DNA of 64,000 bases from Actinomycetospora straminea (GTDB lineage: Bacteria; Actinomycetota; Actinomycetes; Mycobacteriales; Pseudonocardiaceae). Positions 8,533-17,119 of the stretch are shown in pieces (the first letter of the stretch is position 1; every line of letters begins with the position of its first letter). The notes below the pieces were generated by a model. That model ran no database searches. It saw only the letters and a program-made list of their open reading frames with translations, and was not told the origin of the DNA. The stretch is from positions 1 through 64,000 of the forward strand of contig NZ_JAQZAN010000028.1 of the NCBI RefSeq assembly GCF_028737255.1, in the 5' to 3' direction. A program made the translations under genes and the position numbers.

Positions 8533-9179
8533 TGGCGGGGGTCGACACCGACGCCCTGCAGCGCTGGCTGCGCGCGTTCGCCGCGTCGGTGGCCGCGGAG
8601 AAGGACGCCCTGACCGGCCTCGACGCCGCGATCGGCGACGCCGACCACGGCGCCAACATGGACCGGGGCATGGCCGCGGTGGTCGCCTTCCTGGACGCGA
8701 CGCCGCCCGCGGACCCGGCGGCGCTGTTCAAGCAGACCGGGATGACGCTGGTGAAGTCGGTCGGCGGAGCCAGCGGCCCGCTCTACGGCACCCTGTTCCT
8801 GCGCATGGCCCCCGCCACCGGCGGCGCCGCGGCGCTGGAGCCCGACGTGTTCGCCAAGGCGCTGCGGGCCGGGCTCGACGGGGTCGTCGCGCGCGGGAAG
8901 GCCGAGCCCGGGGACAAGACGATGGTCGACGCCCTCGCCCCGGCCCTCGACGCGCTCGACGCCGCCCTCGCCGCGGGGGAGTCCCTCGCGGCGGCGTTGC
9001 GGGCGGCCGCGGACGCCGCCGAGCGGGGCCGCGACGAGACGACGCCGATGCTCGCGCGCAAGGGGCGGGCGAGCTACCTCGGCGAGCGCAGCATCGGCCA
9101 CCAGGACCCGGGCGCCACCTCCGCGGCGCTGCTCGTCGCCGCGGCGGCCTCGGCCGTCGCCGACCAGGAGGCCGCGTGA
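8532..9179 (+). CDS. dhaL: Dihydroxyacetone kinase ADP-binding subunit DhaL
   Basis: The protein of about 215 residues is the nucleotide-binding subunit. GDADHGANMDRGM holds the conserved Asp residues that bind the two Mg ions and ADP. SVGGASGPLYGTLFLRMA and PGDKTMVDAL follow, and GRASYLGERSIGHQDPGATS near the C-terminus completes the family signature. In the PTS type, ADP stays bound and is rephosphorylated by DhaM. The ATG at 8532 overlaps the stop of dhaK (TGATG arrangement); a GTG at 8529 is also possible. Its end overlaps the dhaM start. Confidence 0.93.
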   Translation: MAGVDTDALQRWLRAFAASVAAEKDALTGLDAAIGDADHGANMDRGMAAVVAFLDATPPADPAALFKQTGMTLVKSVGGASGPLYGTLFLRMAPATGGAAALEPDVFAKALRAGLDGVVARGKAEPGDKTMVDALAPALDALDAALAAGESLAAALRAAADAAERGRDETTPMLARKGRASYLGERSIGHQDPGATSAALLVAAAASAVADQEAA

Positions 9180-11617
9180 CGGTCGGGATCGTCGTGATCT
9201 CCCACAGCCGGGCCCTCGCGGAGGCGGCGGTGGCCCTGGCCGGGGAGATGGACGCCGGCGGCGGCGTGCCGGTCGAGGTCGCCGCCGGCGCCGACGACGG
9301 GGGCTTCGGCACCGACGCCGTCGCCATCTCCGAGGCGCTCGCGAGCGCCGACCAGGGCGACGGCGTCGTCGTGCTCATGGACATGGGCAGCGCCGTGCTC
9401 TCCGCGGAGCTCGCGCTGGAGCTGGTCGACGACGAGGTCCGCGAGCGGGTGGTGCTGTGCCCGGCGCCGCTGGTCGAGGGCCTGGTCGTCGCCGTGGTCA
9501 GCGCCGCCGGCGGGGCGTCGGCGGGCGAGGTCGCGGCGGAGGCGGGGGACGCGCTGGCGGCGAAGTCGGGCCACCTGGGCGGCCTGGACGGGACAGCCCC
9601 CGCCGCGGCCGTCCCCGCGCCGGCGCCGGCCGGCGCGGGCGAGGAGACCGGCACCTTCACCGTCCGGATGCCGCACGGGCTGCACGCGCGCCCGGCGGCG
9701 GCGCTGGTCGCGGCGGTGCGGGCTCTCGACGCCGACGTGCGCCTGCGCAACGTCACCCTCGAGGGCCCCGAGGTGTCGGCGGCGAGCATGTCGAAGGTGG
9801 CGACCCTCGGCGCGCTCCAGGGCCACGAGGTCGCCGTCCGCGCGTCGGGTCCCGACGCCGGCCGGGCGGTGCACCGGCTGCAGGAGCTCGCCGAGGACTC
9901 CTTCGGGGAGACGGCGCCCGCGGCACCCGCGCCGGCGCCGGCCGCCCGGGGGACGGGGCGCCCGATCCCCGCCTCGCCCGGGGTGGGGATCGGCGCGGTG
10001 AGCGTCGCGGCGCCCGCCGGGATCACGCTCCCCGCGCCCGTGGCCGGCACCCCGGCCGAGCAGCGCGCCCGCCTCGACGAGGCCCGGGCGCGCGGCCGCG
10101 AGCACCTGCGCGCCGTCCGCGACCGGGCGGCCCGCGAGATCGGCGAGGCCGAGGCGACGATCTTCGACGCCCAGCTGCTGCTGCTCGACGACCCCGACGT
10201 GCTCGCCGACGCCGAGACCCGCATCGAGGGCGGGGCGGACGCCGCGGTGGCGTGGGCGGACGCCATGGACGCCGTCGAGGCGGCGCTCGCCGCGGCCACC
10301 GACGAGTACCTGCGCGGGCGGGCGCGCGACGTGCGCGACGTGCGCGACCAGGTGCTGGCCGCCCTGGGTGGTCACGCCGAGCAGGCCGCGGCGTCCGACG
10401 GCGTCCTCGTCGCCGACGACCTCACGCCCGCCGACGCGGCGGCCATCGAGCCGGGACGCACGCCGGCGGTGGTCCTCGCCGGCAGCAGCCCCACCGCGCA
10501 CGCGGCGATCCTGCTGCGCGCCCGGGGCGTGCCCGCGGTGGTCGGGGTGGGCGCCGAGCTGGCGGCCCGCGCGCGGGAGGCCGGGGTGCTCGCCGTCGAC
10601 GGCACCACCGGCGAGCTGGCCGTCGACCCCGACGAGACCGTCCTCGCCGACTTCCGCGCCCGCGCCGCCGCGCACACCCGACGCCGCGACGACGCGCTGC
10701 GGCGAGCGCACGAACCGGCGGTCACCCGGGACGGCACCACCGTGCTCGTCGGCGCCAACGTCGGCTCCGTCGACGACGCCGCGGCGGCGGTCGGGGCCGA
10801 CCTCGCGGGCCTCGTGCGCACGGAGTTCTCCTTCCTCGACCGGCACGACGCGCCCGACGTCGACGAGCAGGAGGCGGCGTACCGCGCGATCGCCGAGGCG
10901 ATGGGAGGGCAGCGCATCACCCTGCGCACCCTGGACGTCGGCGGTGACAAGCCGCTGGACTACCTGCCGATGCCGGCCGAGGCGAACCCGTTCCTCGGGG
11001 TCCGCGGGCTGCGGCTCGCGCTCGCCCGCCCGGAGCTGCTCGCCGACCAGCTCGAGGCCGTCGTGCGGGTCGCCCACGACCACCCGGTCGACGTCATGTT
11101 CCCGATGGTCAGCACGGTCGACGAGCTCGACGCCGCCCGCCGGGCGCTCGACGGCGCGGTCGAGGCCGTCGGCCGGGGCCGCCCGGACCTGCGCGTCGGG
11201 ATCATGGTCGAGGTGCCGGCGGCGGCCCTCAAGGCGGCCTCGTTCGCGCCGTCGGTCGACTTCCTCTCGATCGGCACGAACGACCTCACCCAGTACGCCC
11301 TGGCCGCCGAGCGCGGCAACGAGGACCTCGCCGCCCTCGCCGACGCCCTCGACCCCGGGGTGCTCGCGCTGATCGCGGCGACGGTCGCCGGGGCGGGCGA
11401 CGACGTGCTGGTCGCGGTGTGCGGGGAGGTGGCCGCCGACGAGCAGGCGGTCCCGCTGCTGCTCGGGCTGGGCGTGCGCGAGCTGTCCGTCGCCCCCGCC
11501 GCCGTCGGCGTCGTCAAGCAGGCGGTGCGGGAGGTGGACCTGGGCGCGGCGGGGGAGCTTGCCCGCACGGCGCTGACGTGCCCGGACGCGGCGGCGGTGC
11601 GGGGGCTGCTCGGGTAG
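9176..11617 (+). CDS. dhaM: DhaM-HPr-Enzyme I fusion (PTS phosphoryl donor for DhaL)
   Basis: The 813-residue protein joins three phosphotransferase modules by Ala/Pro-rich linkers. Residues 1-135 are the EIIA-Man-like DhaM domain with the phospho-acceptor His10 in VVISHSRA. Residues 158-240 are HPr with active His170 in GLHARPA and the Ser-containing SAASMSKVATLGAL segment. Residues about 262-813 are Enzyme I with phospho-His442 in SSPTAHAAI, the PEP-binding block DVGGDKPLDYLPMPAEANPFLG, SIGTNDLTQYALAAERGN and the Cys of VAVCGEVAADE. E. coli DhaM keeps only an N-terminal piece of Enzyme I. Here the PEP-binding domain is present, so this chain could pass phosphate from PEP to DhaL alone. The GTG start overlaps the dhaL stop. 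Confidence 0.93.
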   Translation: MTVGIVVISHSRALAEAAVALAGEMDAGGGVPVEVAAGADDGGFGTDAVAISEALASADQGDGVVVLMDMGSAVLSAELALELVDDEVRERVVLCPAPLVEGLVVAVVSAAGGASAGEVAAEAGDALAAKSGHLGGLDGTAPAAAVPAPAPAGAGEETGTFTVRMPHGLHARPAAALVAAVRALDADVRLRNVTLEGPEVSAASMSKVATLGALQGHEVAVRASGPDAGRAVHRLQELAEDSFGETAPAAPAPAPAARGTGRPIPASPGVGIGAVSVAAPAGITLPAPVAGTPAEQRARLDEARARGREHLRAVRDRAAREIGEAEATIFDAQLLLLDDPDVLADAETRIEGGADAAVAWADAMDAVEAALAAATDEYLRGRARDVRDVRDQVLAALGGHAEQAAASDGVLVADDLTPADAAAIEPGRTPAVVLAGSSPTAHAAILLRARGVPAVVGVGAELAARAREAGVLAVDGTTGELAVDPDETVLADFRARAAAHTRRRDDALRRAHEPAVTRDGTTVLVGANVGSVDDAAAAVGADLAGLVRTEFSFLDRHDAPDVDEQEAAYRAIAEAMGGQRITLRTLDVGGDKPLDYLPMPAEANPFLGVRGLRLALARPELLADQLEAVVRVAHDHPVDVMFPMVSTVDELDAARRALDGAVEAVGRGRPDLRVGIMVEVPAAALKAASFAPSVDFLSIGTNDLTQYALAAERGNEDLAALADALDPGVLALIAATVAGAGDDVLVAVCGEVAADEQAVPLLLGLGVRELSVAPAAVGVVKQAVREVDLGAAGELARTALTCPDAAAVRGLLG

Positions 11618-11624
11618 CGCGCCG

Positions 11625-13499
11625 CTACGAGGGCGGGCGGGAGACGTCGTCGACGGTCAGCGTCCCCAGGTCGGTGTTGGCGATCCAGACCTCGGTGCCG
11701 TCCGGCGACACGGCGAGGGCGACGCCGTCCGCGTACTCCTCGACGAACCATCCGCTGGTGACCGCGAGCGTCGCGACGTCGACGGCGGCGAGCACCGGCG
11801 GGTCGGTGGCCAGCGTCGCGAACACCCGGGTGCCGTCGCGGGCGACCGCGAGCCCCGACACCGGACCGGGCAGGGCCACCTCGTCGACCGGGGTGGTGCG
11901 GCGGGGGTCGACGACGGTCAGGGCGTGTCGCGGGTCGGTGCTGCCGAGGTAGACCACGTCGCCGTCGGGTGCGGCGACCGCGAGGTGGGCGGGCGCGCCG
12001 AGGCGGATCGACGTCGCGGGGGCGCCGGTCCGGACGTCGACGACCTCGGCGGTGGATCGGCGGTCGTCGACGGCCAGCAGCCGGGAGCCGTCGGTGCCCG
12101 CCGCGAGGTCGGTGGCCCGGCGGTCGAGCCGGCCCACCACCCGCCCGGTCGCCAGGTCGACGACCGCGACGCCGCTGCGGACCGGGACGAACACGGTCGT
12201 CCGGCGGGCGTCGACCACCGGCGCCCCCACCGTCGGCTCGGGCAGCGGGACGGTGGCCGTGACGGCCGAGCGTCGCAGGTCGACCACGACGAGCTCGTCA
12301 CCCGCGCGACGGGTGGTGGCCACGAACAGCCGCTCCCCGGCCGCGTCGGCGACGGCGCCGACGGTGCGGCCGTCGCCGAGCCGGATCTCCGTGATGACCG
12401 TGCGCCCGCGGACGTCGAGCACCGTGACCGTCCGGCTGCCCGCGTTGGCGATGACGGCCTCGGTGCCGCTCGCGGTGAAGGCGACGGCGACCGGGCCGAC
12501 GCCGATGGAGATGCCGGTCCCGGTGTAGCGGCGCACGGCGGCGACACCCGCGACGAGCACGACGGCGACGAGGGCGACGACCAGGGCGCGGCGGAACCAC
12601 GGCGGCCACGGCCAGGGCGTCAGGGAGGACCAGCGGTGCGGCGCGACGACGCGGTCGGTCGGCGCCGTCTCCGGCGGGGGCAGGGGAGCGGTCGGCCGGC
12701 GGCGCAGGGCCGCCGCCGCGTCCGCGGCCAGGGCGCCGGCCCGCGCGTACCGCGCCCCGGGGTCCTTGGCCATGCCGCGCGCGACCACCTCGCCCAGCGC
12801 GGCGGGGACGTCGTCGGGCAGGACCGGGGGCGAGCGGTAGAGGTGCGCCCCGACCAGCGCCGACGCGTCCCCGTCACCGAACGGCGCCGTCCCCGTGAGG
12901 CACTCGTGGAGGACGCAGGCCAGCGCGTACACGTCGGACCGGGCGTCCGCGGGCTCGGCGCGCAACCGCTCGGGCGCCATGTAGGCGAGCGTGCCGATCA
13001 CCACGCCGTCCTCGGCGGCGAGGCTCACCGACCCCGCGGCGCGGGCGATGCCGAAGTCCGCGAGGTGGGCGAAGTCGTCCGGGCCCACGAGGACGTTCGA
13101 CGGCTTGACGTCGCGGTGCACGAGCCCCGCGGCGTGGGCGGCGTCGAGCGCGGCCGCGACCTGGGTGATCAGCGCGACCGCGCGGCGCGGCTCGATCGGT
13201 CCGGACCGGAGCAGGGTGCCGAGGTCGGTGCCGTCGATGAGCCGCATGTCGAGGTAGAGCTGGCCGTCGATCTCGCCGTAGTCGTGCACGGGCACGACGT
13301 GCGGCTCCCGCAGCTCGGCGGCCGCCTCGGCCTCGCGGCGGAACCGCTGCCGGTAGGCCTCGTCGGCGCCGAACCGGGGGTGCAGGAGCTTGAGGGCGAC
13401 CCAGCGCGAGCGACGGGTGTCCCACGCCCGGAACACCTCGCCCATCCCGCCGCTGCCCAGCGACCGGCCCAGCCGGTAGGGACCCAGCTCGGCGGTCAC
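11625..13499 (-). CDS. Transmembrane Ser/Thr protein kinase with extracellular beta-propeller
   Basis: The 624-residue protein has a PknB-type kinase domain at about residues 7-270: glycine loop GSGGMGEV, Lys37 in VALKLL, VHRDVKPSNVL with Asp130, and LADFG with Asp148. A Pro-rich linker leads to one transmembrane helix (about 300-320, ALVVALVAVVLVAGVAAV). The remaining 300 residues outside the cell form repeated YVTN/WD-like blades (VTVLDVRGR, LVVVDLRRS, VAVVDLATG, ALTVVDPRR), predicting a beta-propeller sensor. Such kinases phosphorylate cytoplasmic partners in response to envelope signals. The gene sits 59 bases downstream of the monooxygenase stop on the same strand, and they may share a transcript. 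Confidence 0.9.
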   Translation of the reverse strand: MTAELGPYRLGRSLGSGGMGEVFRAWDTRRSRWVALKLLHPRFGADEAYRQRFRREAEAAAELREPHVVPVHDYGEIDGQLYLDMRLIDGTDLGTLLRSGPIEPRRAVALITQVAAALDAAHAAGLVHRDVKPSNVLVGPDDFAHLADFGIARAAGSVSLAAEDGVVIGTLAYMAPERLRAEPADARSDVYALACVLHECLTGTAPFGDGDASALVGAHLYRSPPVLPDDVPAALGEVVARGMAKDPGARYARAGALAADAAAALRRRPTAPLPPPETAPTDRVVAPHRWSSLTPWPWPPWFRRALVVALVAVVLVAGVAAVRRYTGTGISIGVGPVAVAFTASGTEAVIANAGSRTVTVLDVRGRTVITEIRLGDGRTVGAVADAAGERLFVATTRRAGDELVVVDLRRSAVTATVPLPEPTVGAPVVDARRTTVFVPVRSGVAVVDLATGRVVGRLDRRATDLAAGTDGSRLLAVDDRRSTAEVVDVRTGAPATSIRLGAPAHLAVAAPDGDVVYLGSTDPRHALTVVDPRRTTPVDEVALPGPVSGLAVARDGTRVFATLATDPPVLAAVDVATLAVTSGWFVEEYADGVALAVSPDGTEVWIANTDLGTLTVDDVSRPPS

Positions 13500-13558
13500 G
13501 CGGCCCAGCGTCCCCGAGCGGCGACGCGGTCACCAGCGTCCGTCGGCGTCAGGGAGCG

Positions 13559-15205
13559 TCAGGCGGGCGCGGTCGCCTCGGCGCGACTGAGCGCGAAGCC
13601 CTCGTAGCCCTTCGCGGCGACGTCGTCGCAGATGCCGCGGTAGACGCCGACGCCGCCGACGTAGGGATAGAGGCTGCGGTGCTTGCCGGGGATGTTGGCC
13701 CCGACCCACCACGAGTCCGCGCGGGGCAGGAGCGTCATCCCCGTGACCTCGTCGTGGTGGGCGACCCAGCCGTCCTCGGCCTCGACGGTCGGCTCGATGC
13801 GCTCCACGCCCTGCTCGTGCAGGTGGCGCAGGCAGTCGGCGATCCAGTCGACGTGCTGCTCGATCGAGACCGGCATGTTGGACAGCACCGACGGGCTCTG
13901 CGGGCCGGTGATGATGAACAGGTTCGGGAAGTCGTGGGTGGCGATGCCGAGGTAGGTCCGCGGGCCCTGCGCCCACTTGTCGGCGAGCGAGAGCCCGCCG
14001 CGCCCGGTGATGCCGAGCTTGTAGAGCGTGCCGGTCATGGCGTCGAATCCGGTCGCGTAGACGATGCTGTCGACCTCGTACTCGCCGTCCGCGGTCCGCA
14101 CGCCCGTCGGCGTGATGGCCTCGATCGGCGAGCGCCGGACGTCGACCAGGGTCACGTTCTCGCGGTTGTAGGTCTCGTAGTAGCCGTTCTCCAGCGGCGG
14201 GCGCTTGGTGAAGAACGGGTGGTCCTTCGGCGCGAGCATCTCGGCGATCTCCGGGTCGTGCACCCGCTCCCGGATCTTGTTGCGGAGGAACTCGGCGGCC
14301 GTCTCGTTGGCGTCCTCGTCGAGGAGCAGGTCGTTGAACGTCGTGCCGAGTCGGAAGCCGCCCTGCGCCCACGCCTCCTCGAAGATCACTTGGCGCTCGT
14401 CGTCGGGGACGGACAGGGCGGTCCGCTCGGCGACGTCGTAGGGGAAGCCGAAGGCCGTCTCGCGGGTCCGCGCCCAGATCCGCGGGTAGTCGTCCTTGAT
14501 CTTCCGGTCGAAGTCCTCGGTGACCGGGTGGTTGCCGCCGGCGATGTCGTAGTTCGGCGTGCGCTGGAAGACGGTGACGTGCGCGGCCTCCTGGGCGACC
14601 TCCGGGATGAGCTGCACGCCCGTGGCCCCGGTGCCGATGACGGCGACGCGCTGCCCGGTGAAGTCCACGCCCTCGTGGGGCCAGAGCCCGGTGTGGTACC
14701 AGGCGCCCTGGAAGCTGTCGCGGCCCGGGAAGTCGGGCAGGTTCGTCGTCGACAGGCAGCCGACCGCGGTGATGAGGAAGCGCGCCGTGATGCGCTCGCC
14801 GCCCGCGGTCCCGACCGTCCAGCGCCCGGCGTCGTCGTCCCACGACGCACTCGTCACGGTCGTGCCGAAGCGGATGTCGCGGCGCAGGTCGAATCGCTCG
14901 GCGACCGTCTGCAGGTAGCGCAGGATCTCCGGCTGGGTCGCGAAGCGCTCGCTCCACGTCCACTCCTCGAGGAGGTCGGTGGAGAGCCGGTCGGAGAAGC
15001 TGTAGAAGTAGCTCTCCGAGTCGCACCGCGCGCCCGGGTACCGGTTCCAGTACCAGGTGCCGCCCACGTCGTCGGCGGCCTCGAGCACCAGCGCCGACAG
15101 CCCGAGGGAGTCGCGCAGGCGGTGGAGCATGTAGAGGCCGGAGAACCCGGCCCCGATCACGAGAGCGTCGAGATCGCTGCGGTCGGTCGACACGGCATCG
15201 GACAT
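13559..15205 (-). CDS. Flavin-containing Baeyer-Villiger monooxygenase
   Basis: The 548-residue class B flavoprotein has the FAD site GAGFSG (residues 18-23) and the aromatic-rich WYWNRYPGARCDSESYFYS block. The Baeyer-Villiger fingerprint F-x-G-x-x-x-H-x-x-x-W-P is at residues 165-176, and the NADPH site GTGATG follows. This is the layout of cyclohexanone and phenylacetone monooxygenases, which insert oxygen next to a carbonyl to form esters or lactones; the substrate here is not predictable. The ATG at 15205 has AGGAGG upstream; the frame extends to 15250 without conservation. A palindrome at 15291-15308 lies in its upstream region. An alpha/beta hydrolase gene, often paired with such enzymes for ester cleavage, lies upstream but is frameshifted. 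Confidence 0.92.
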   Translation of the reverse strand: MSDAVSTDRSDLDALVIGAGFSGLYMLHRLRDSLGLSALVLEAADDVGGTWYWNRYPGARCDSESYFYSFSDRLSTDLLEEWTWSERFATQPEILRYLQTVAERFDLRRDIRFGTTVTSASWDDDAGRWTVGTAGGERITARFLITAVGCLSTTNLPDFPGRDSFQGAWYHTGLWPHEGVDFTGQRVAVIGTGATGVQLIPEVAQEAAHVTVFQRTPNYDIAGGNHPVTEDFDRKIKDDYPRIWARTRETAFGFPYDVAERTALSVPDDERQVIFEEAWAQGGFRLGTTFNDLLLDEDANETAAEFLRNKIRERVHDPEIAEMLAPKDHPFFTKRPPLENGYYETYNRENVTLVDVRRSPIEAITPTGVRTADGEYEVDSIVYATGFDAMTGTLYKLGITGRGGLSLADKWAQGPRTYLGIATHDFPNLFIITGPQSPSVLSNMPVSIEQHVDWIADCLRHLHEQGVERIEPTVEAEDGWVAHHDEVTGMTLLPRADSWWVGANIPGKHRSLYPYVGGVGVYRGICDDVAAKGYEGFALSRAEATAPA

Positions 15206-15290
15206 CGGTGTCCTCCTCGTCCGGCGTCCCGACGGACGCCGTCGGCGCACGCCCGCGGTCGCCGGCCCCCGAGGACCGGCGTGTGTCGAG

Positions 15291-15308
15291 CGTCACCACA
15301 TGGTGACG
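15291..15308. promoter_or_regulatory. Inverted repeat upstream of the Baeyer-Villiger monooxygenase gene
   Basis: CGTCACCA and TGGTGACG form perfect 8-bp arms around a 2-base spacer, 86 bases before the monooxygenase ATG. The size and position fit an operator for a dimeric repressor such as a TetR or GntR protein. No matching regulator gene is adjacent, so the assignment rests on symmetry alone. Confidence 0.4.
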
Positions 15309-15364
15309 GAGAGGCGTCGGATCCTCGACCGCCGGACGGCCGCTGCATCGGTCCGCCGGGCCGC

Positions 15365-16121
15365 TCAGGCCGCTGCGACGGGCTCCTCGGCCGGCTCGAG
15401 GGCGGCCGCGACGGCCCGGACGGCGTCGGGGTGGGTCAGCAGCGCGAGGTGCCCGACGCCGACCTCGACGTTCTCGGCGTGCGGGTCGGCGCTGGCCTGC
15501 CAGGGCACCGCCGCGTCGTGGCGGCTGTAGATGCTGGTGAACCGGACGCCGGGCGCGGTCGGGGCGCGCAGCCCGGCGCGGAACTCCGCGCAGCAGGACC
15601 CGGTCAGGCACGACAGGCGCGCCAGGCCCCGGACCCCGACCGTCCCGGCGGCGACGACGCCCGCGGCCTGCAGCAGCAGCGGCCAGCGCAGGCCGTAGAG
15701 GTCGAACGGACTGCCCAGCGTCACCAGCGACGCGACGCACCCGGCCGTCGTCGGCCGGGCCGCCGCGACCCGCGCGAAACTGCCCGCCGCGGCTGTGCCC
15801 GACGACCCCGACCCGGCCGCCCACGGCGTCGGCGGCCTCGACGACGCGGGCGCTGACGGCGTCGACGGCGGCGCCCGCGCAGCCCAGCCCGGCCGCGCTG
15901 GTGACGGTGGCGACCTCGTGCCCGTGCCGCTCGAGGCGACGCGCCAGCGGCAGCAGGACGGGCTCGGTGGCCGCCATCCCGCCGACCAGCACCACCGGCC
16001 CGCCGTCCGCGCGTTCCCGGGGGTCGCGGTCGTCGTCCACGTCGTCGAGCAGCGCCATCACCGCGCGCCCGGCCCGCTCCAGGACGGCCGTGACCGCCTG
16101 CTCCCAGCCCACCTGTGTCAT
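15365..16121 (-). pseudogene. Alpha/beta hydrolase gene disrupted by a single-base frameshift
   Basis: Two adjacent frames together encode one alpha/beta hydrolase of about 250 residues. The first (16121 to about 15780) contains VVLVGGM and the nucleophile elbow VGVVGHSRGGQ. The second continues with FARVAAARPTTAGCVASLVTLGSPFDLYG, then YSRHDAAVPW (acid region) and VGVGHLALL (catalytic His). The junction lies in a run of three T on the coding strand (15777-15779): one T fewer would join CAG-TTC-GCG in frame and restore GHSRGGQFAR. The gene is therefore either inactivated by a one-base insertion or carries a sequencing error. It starts with ATG at 16121, divergent from the UbiA operon and upstream of the Baeyer-Villiger gene. 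Confidence 0.85.
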
Positions 16122-16276
16122 CGGTCGACCTCCTGCCCCTCGCGCGGCGGCTGCACGGTCAACCGATCCCGCTGGCTACCCGCCCGGGCCCGCGGCCGCA
16201 CCCGGGCGTGTGGGAGGCCGGAGGGGCGGGGACACCTCCCGGGTTCGTGATCGGGGAGGCCGTCGGGGGAGGCAGC

Positions 16277-17119
16277 ATGCGCGTGGCCGGTGCCGGCACC
16301 CCGCCCGTCGTCACCCGGCCGTCCGCGGGCGGGCTCCTCGCGGCCGCCCACCCGGGCCCCGCGGTCGCGGTGGCGACGGTCGCGGCGCTGCTCGCCGTCG
16401 ACGCCGGGCTCCCGGCCGGGACCGCGGTCGTCGTGACCGGCGCCGTGCTCACCGGCCACCTCACGCTCGGCTGGGCCAACGACCTGCTCGACCTCCCGCG
16501 CGACCGCGCCGTCGGCCGCGCGGACAAGCCCCTGACGACGGGGCGGACGAGCACCCGCGCGGTCGCGACCGCGCTCGCCGTCGCCGCGCTCGCCTGCGTC
16601 GTGCTGTCGGTGGCCCTCGGGTGGCGCAGCGGGCTGGTCCACCTCGTGCTCGGCATCGGGTCGGGGCAGGCCTACAACCTCGGCCTCAAGCGCACCGCGC
16701 TGTCCTGGCTGCCCTACGCCGTGACGTTCGGGACGCTGCCGGCCGTCGTCGGCCTCGCCGCGGACGTCCCCGCGTGGCCGCCGTGGTGGCTGGTCGCGGC
16801 CGGCGCCGCGCTCGGGGTCGGCGCGCACGTGGTCAACGCGCTGCCCGACCTGGCCGACGACCTGCGCACCGGCGTGCGCGGGCTGCCGCACCGGGTGGGG
16901 GAGCCCGTCGCGCGTCCGCTGGCCGCGGCGCTGCTCGTCGCCGCCTCGCTGCTGGCCGCGTTCGGACCGGCCGGTGTGCCCGCGGCCTGGGTCTGGCCGG
17001 TCCTGCTCGTCGTCGTCGCGCTGGCGGCGGTCGCGCTCGCGGGCCGGGGCCGCACGCCCTTCCGCGCCGCCCTGGCGATCGCGCTGCTCGACGTCGTGCT
17101 GCTCGTGGCCGCCGGCTGA
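16277..17119 (+). CDS. UbiA family prenyltransferase
   Basis: The 280-residue polytopic membrane protein carries both Asp-rich motifs of the UbiA superfamily. The first is NDLLDLPRDRAVGRADKPL at residues 68-86; the second is DLADDLRTGVRGLPHRVG at 191-208. These bind the Mg-diphosphate of an isoprenoid donor. SGQAYNLGLKRT between them lines the acceptor side. It should attach a prenyl chain to an aromatic or quinol acceptor, which in this operon is probably the type III polyketide product. The ATG at 16277 follows GGGGGAGG; the frame extends upstream to 16115 without conservation. It is the first of six overlapping genes and shares TGATG with the next. Confidence 0.9.
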   Translation: MRVAGAGTPPVVTRPSAGGLLAAAHPGPAVAVATVAALLAVDAGLPAGTAVVVTGAVLTGHLTLGWANDLLDLPRDRAVGRADKPLTTGRTSTRAVATALAVAALACVVLSVALGWRSGLVHLVLGIGSGQAYNLGLKRTALSWLPYAVTFGTLPAVVGLAADVPAWPPWWLVAAGAALGVGAHVVNALPDLADDLRTGVRGLPHRVGEPVARPLAAALLVAASLLAAFGPAGVPAAWVWPVLLVVVALAAVALAGRGRTPFRAALAIALLDVVLLVAAG

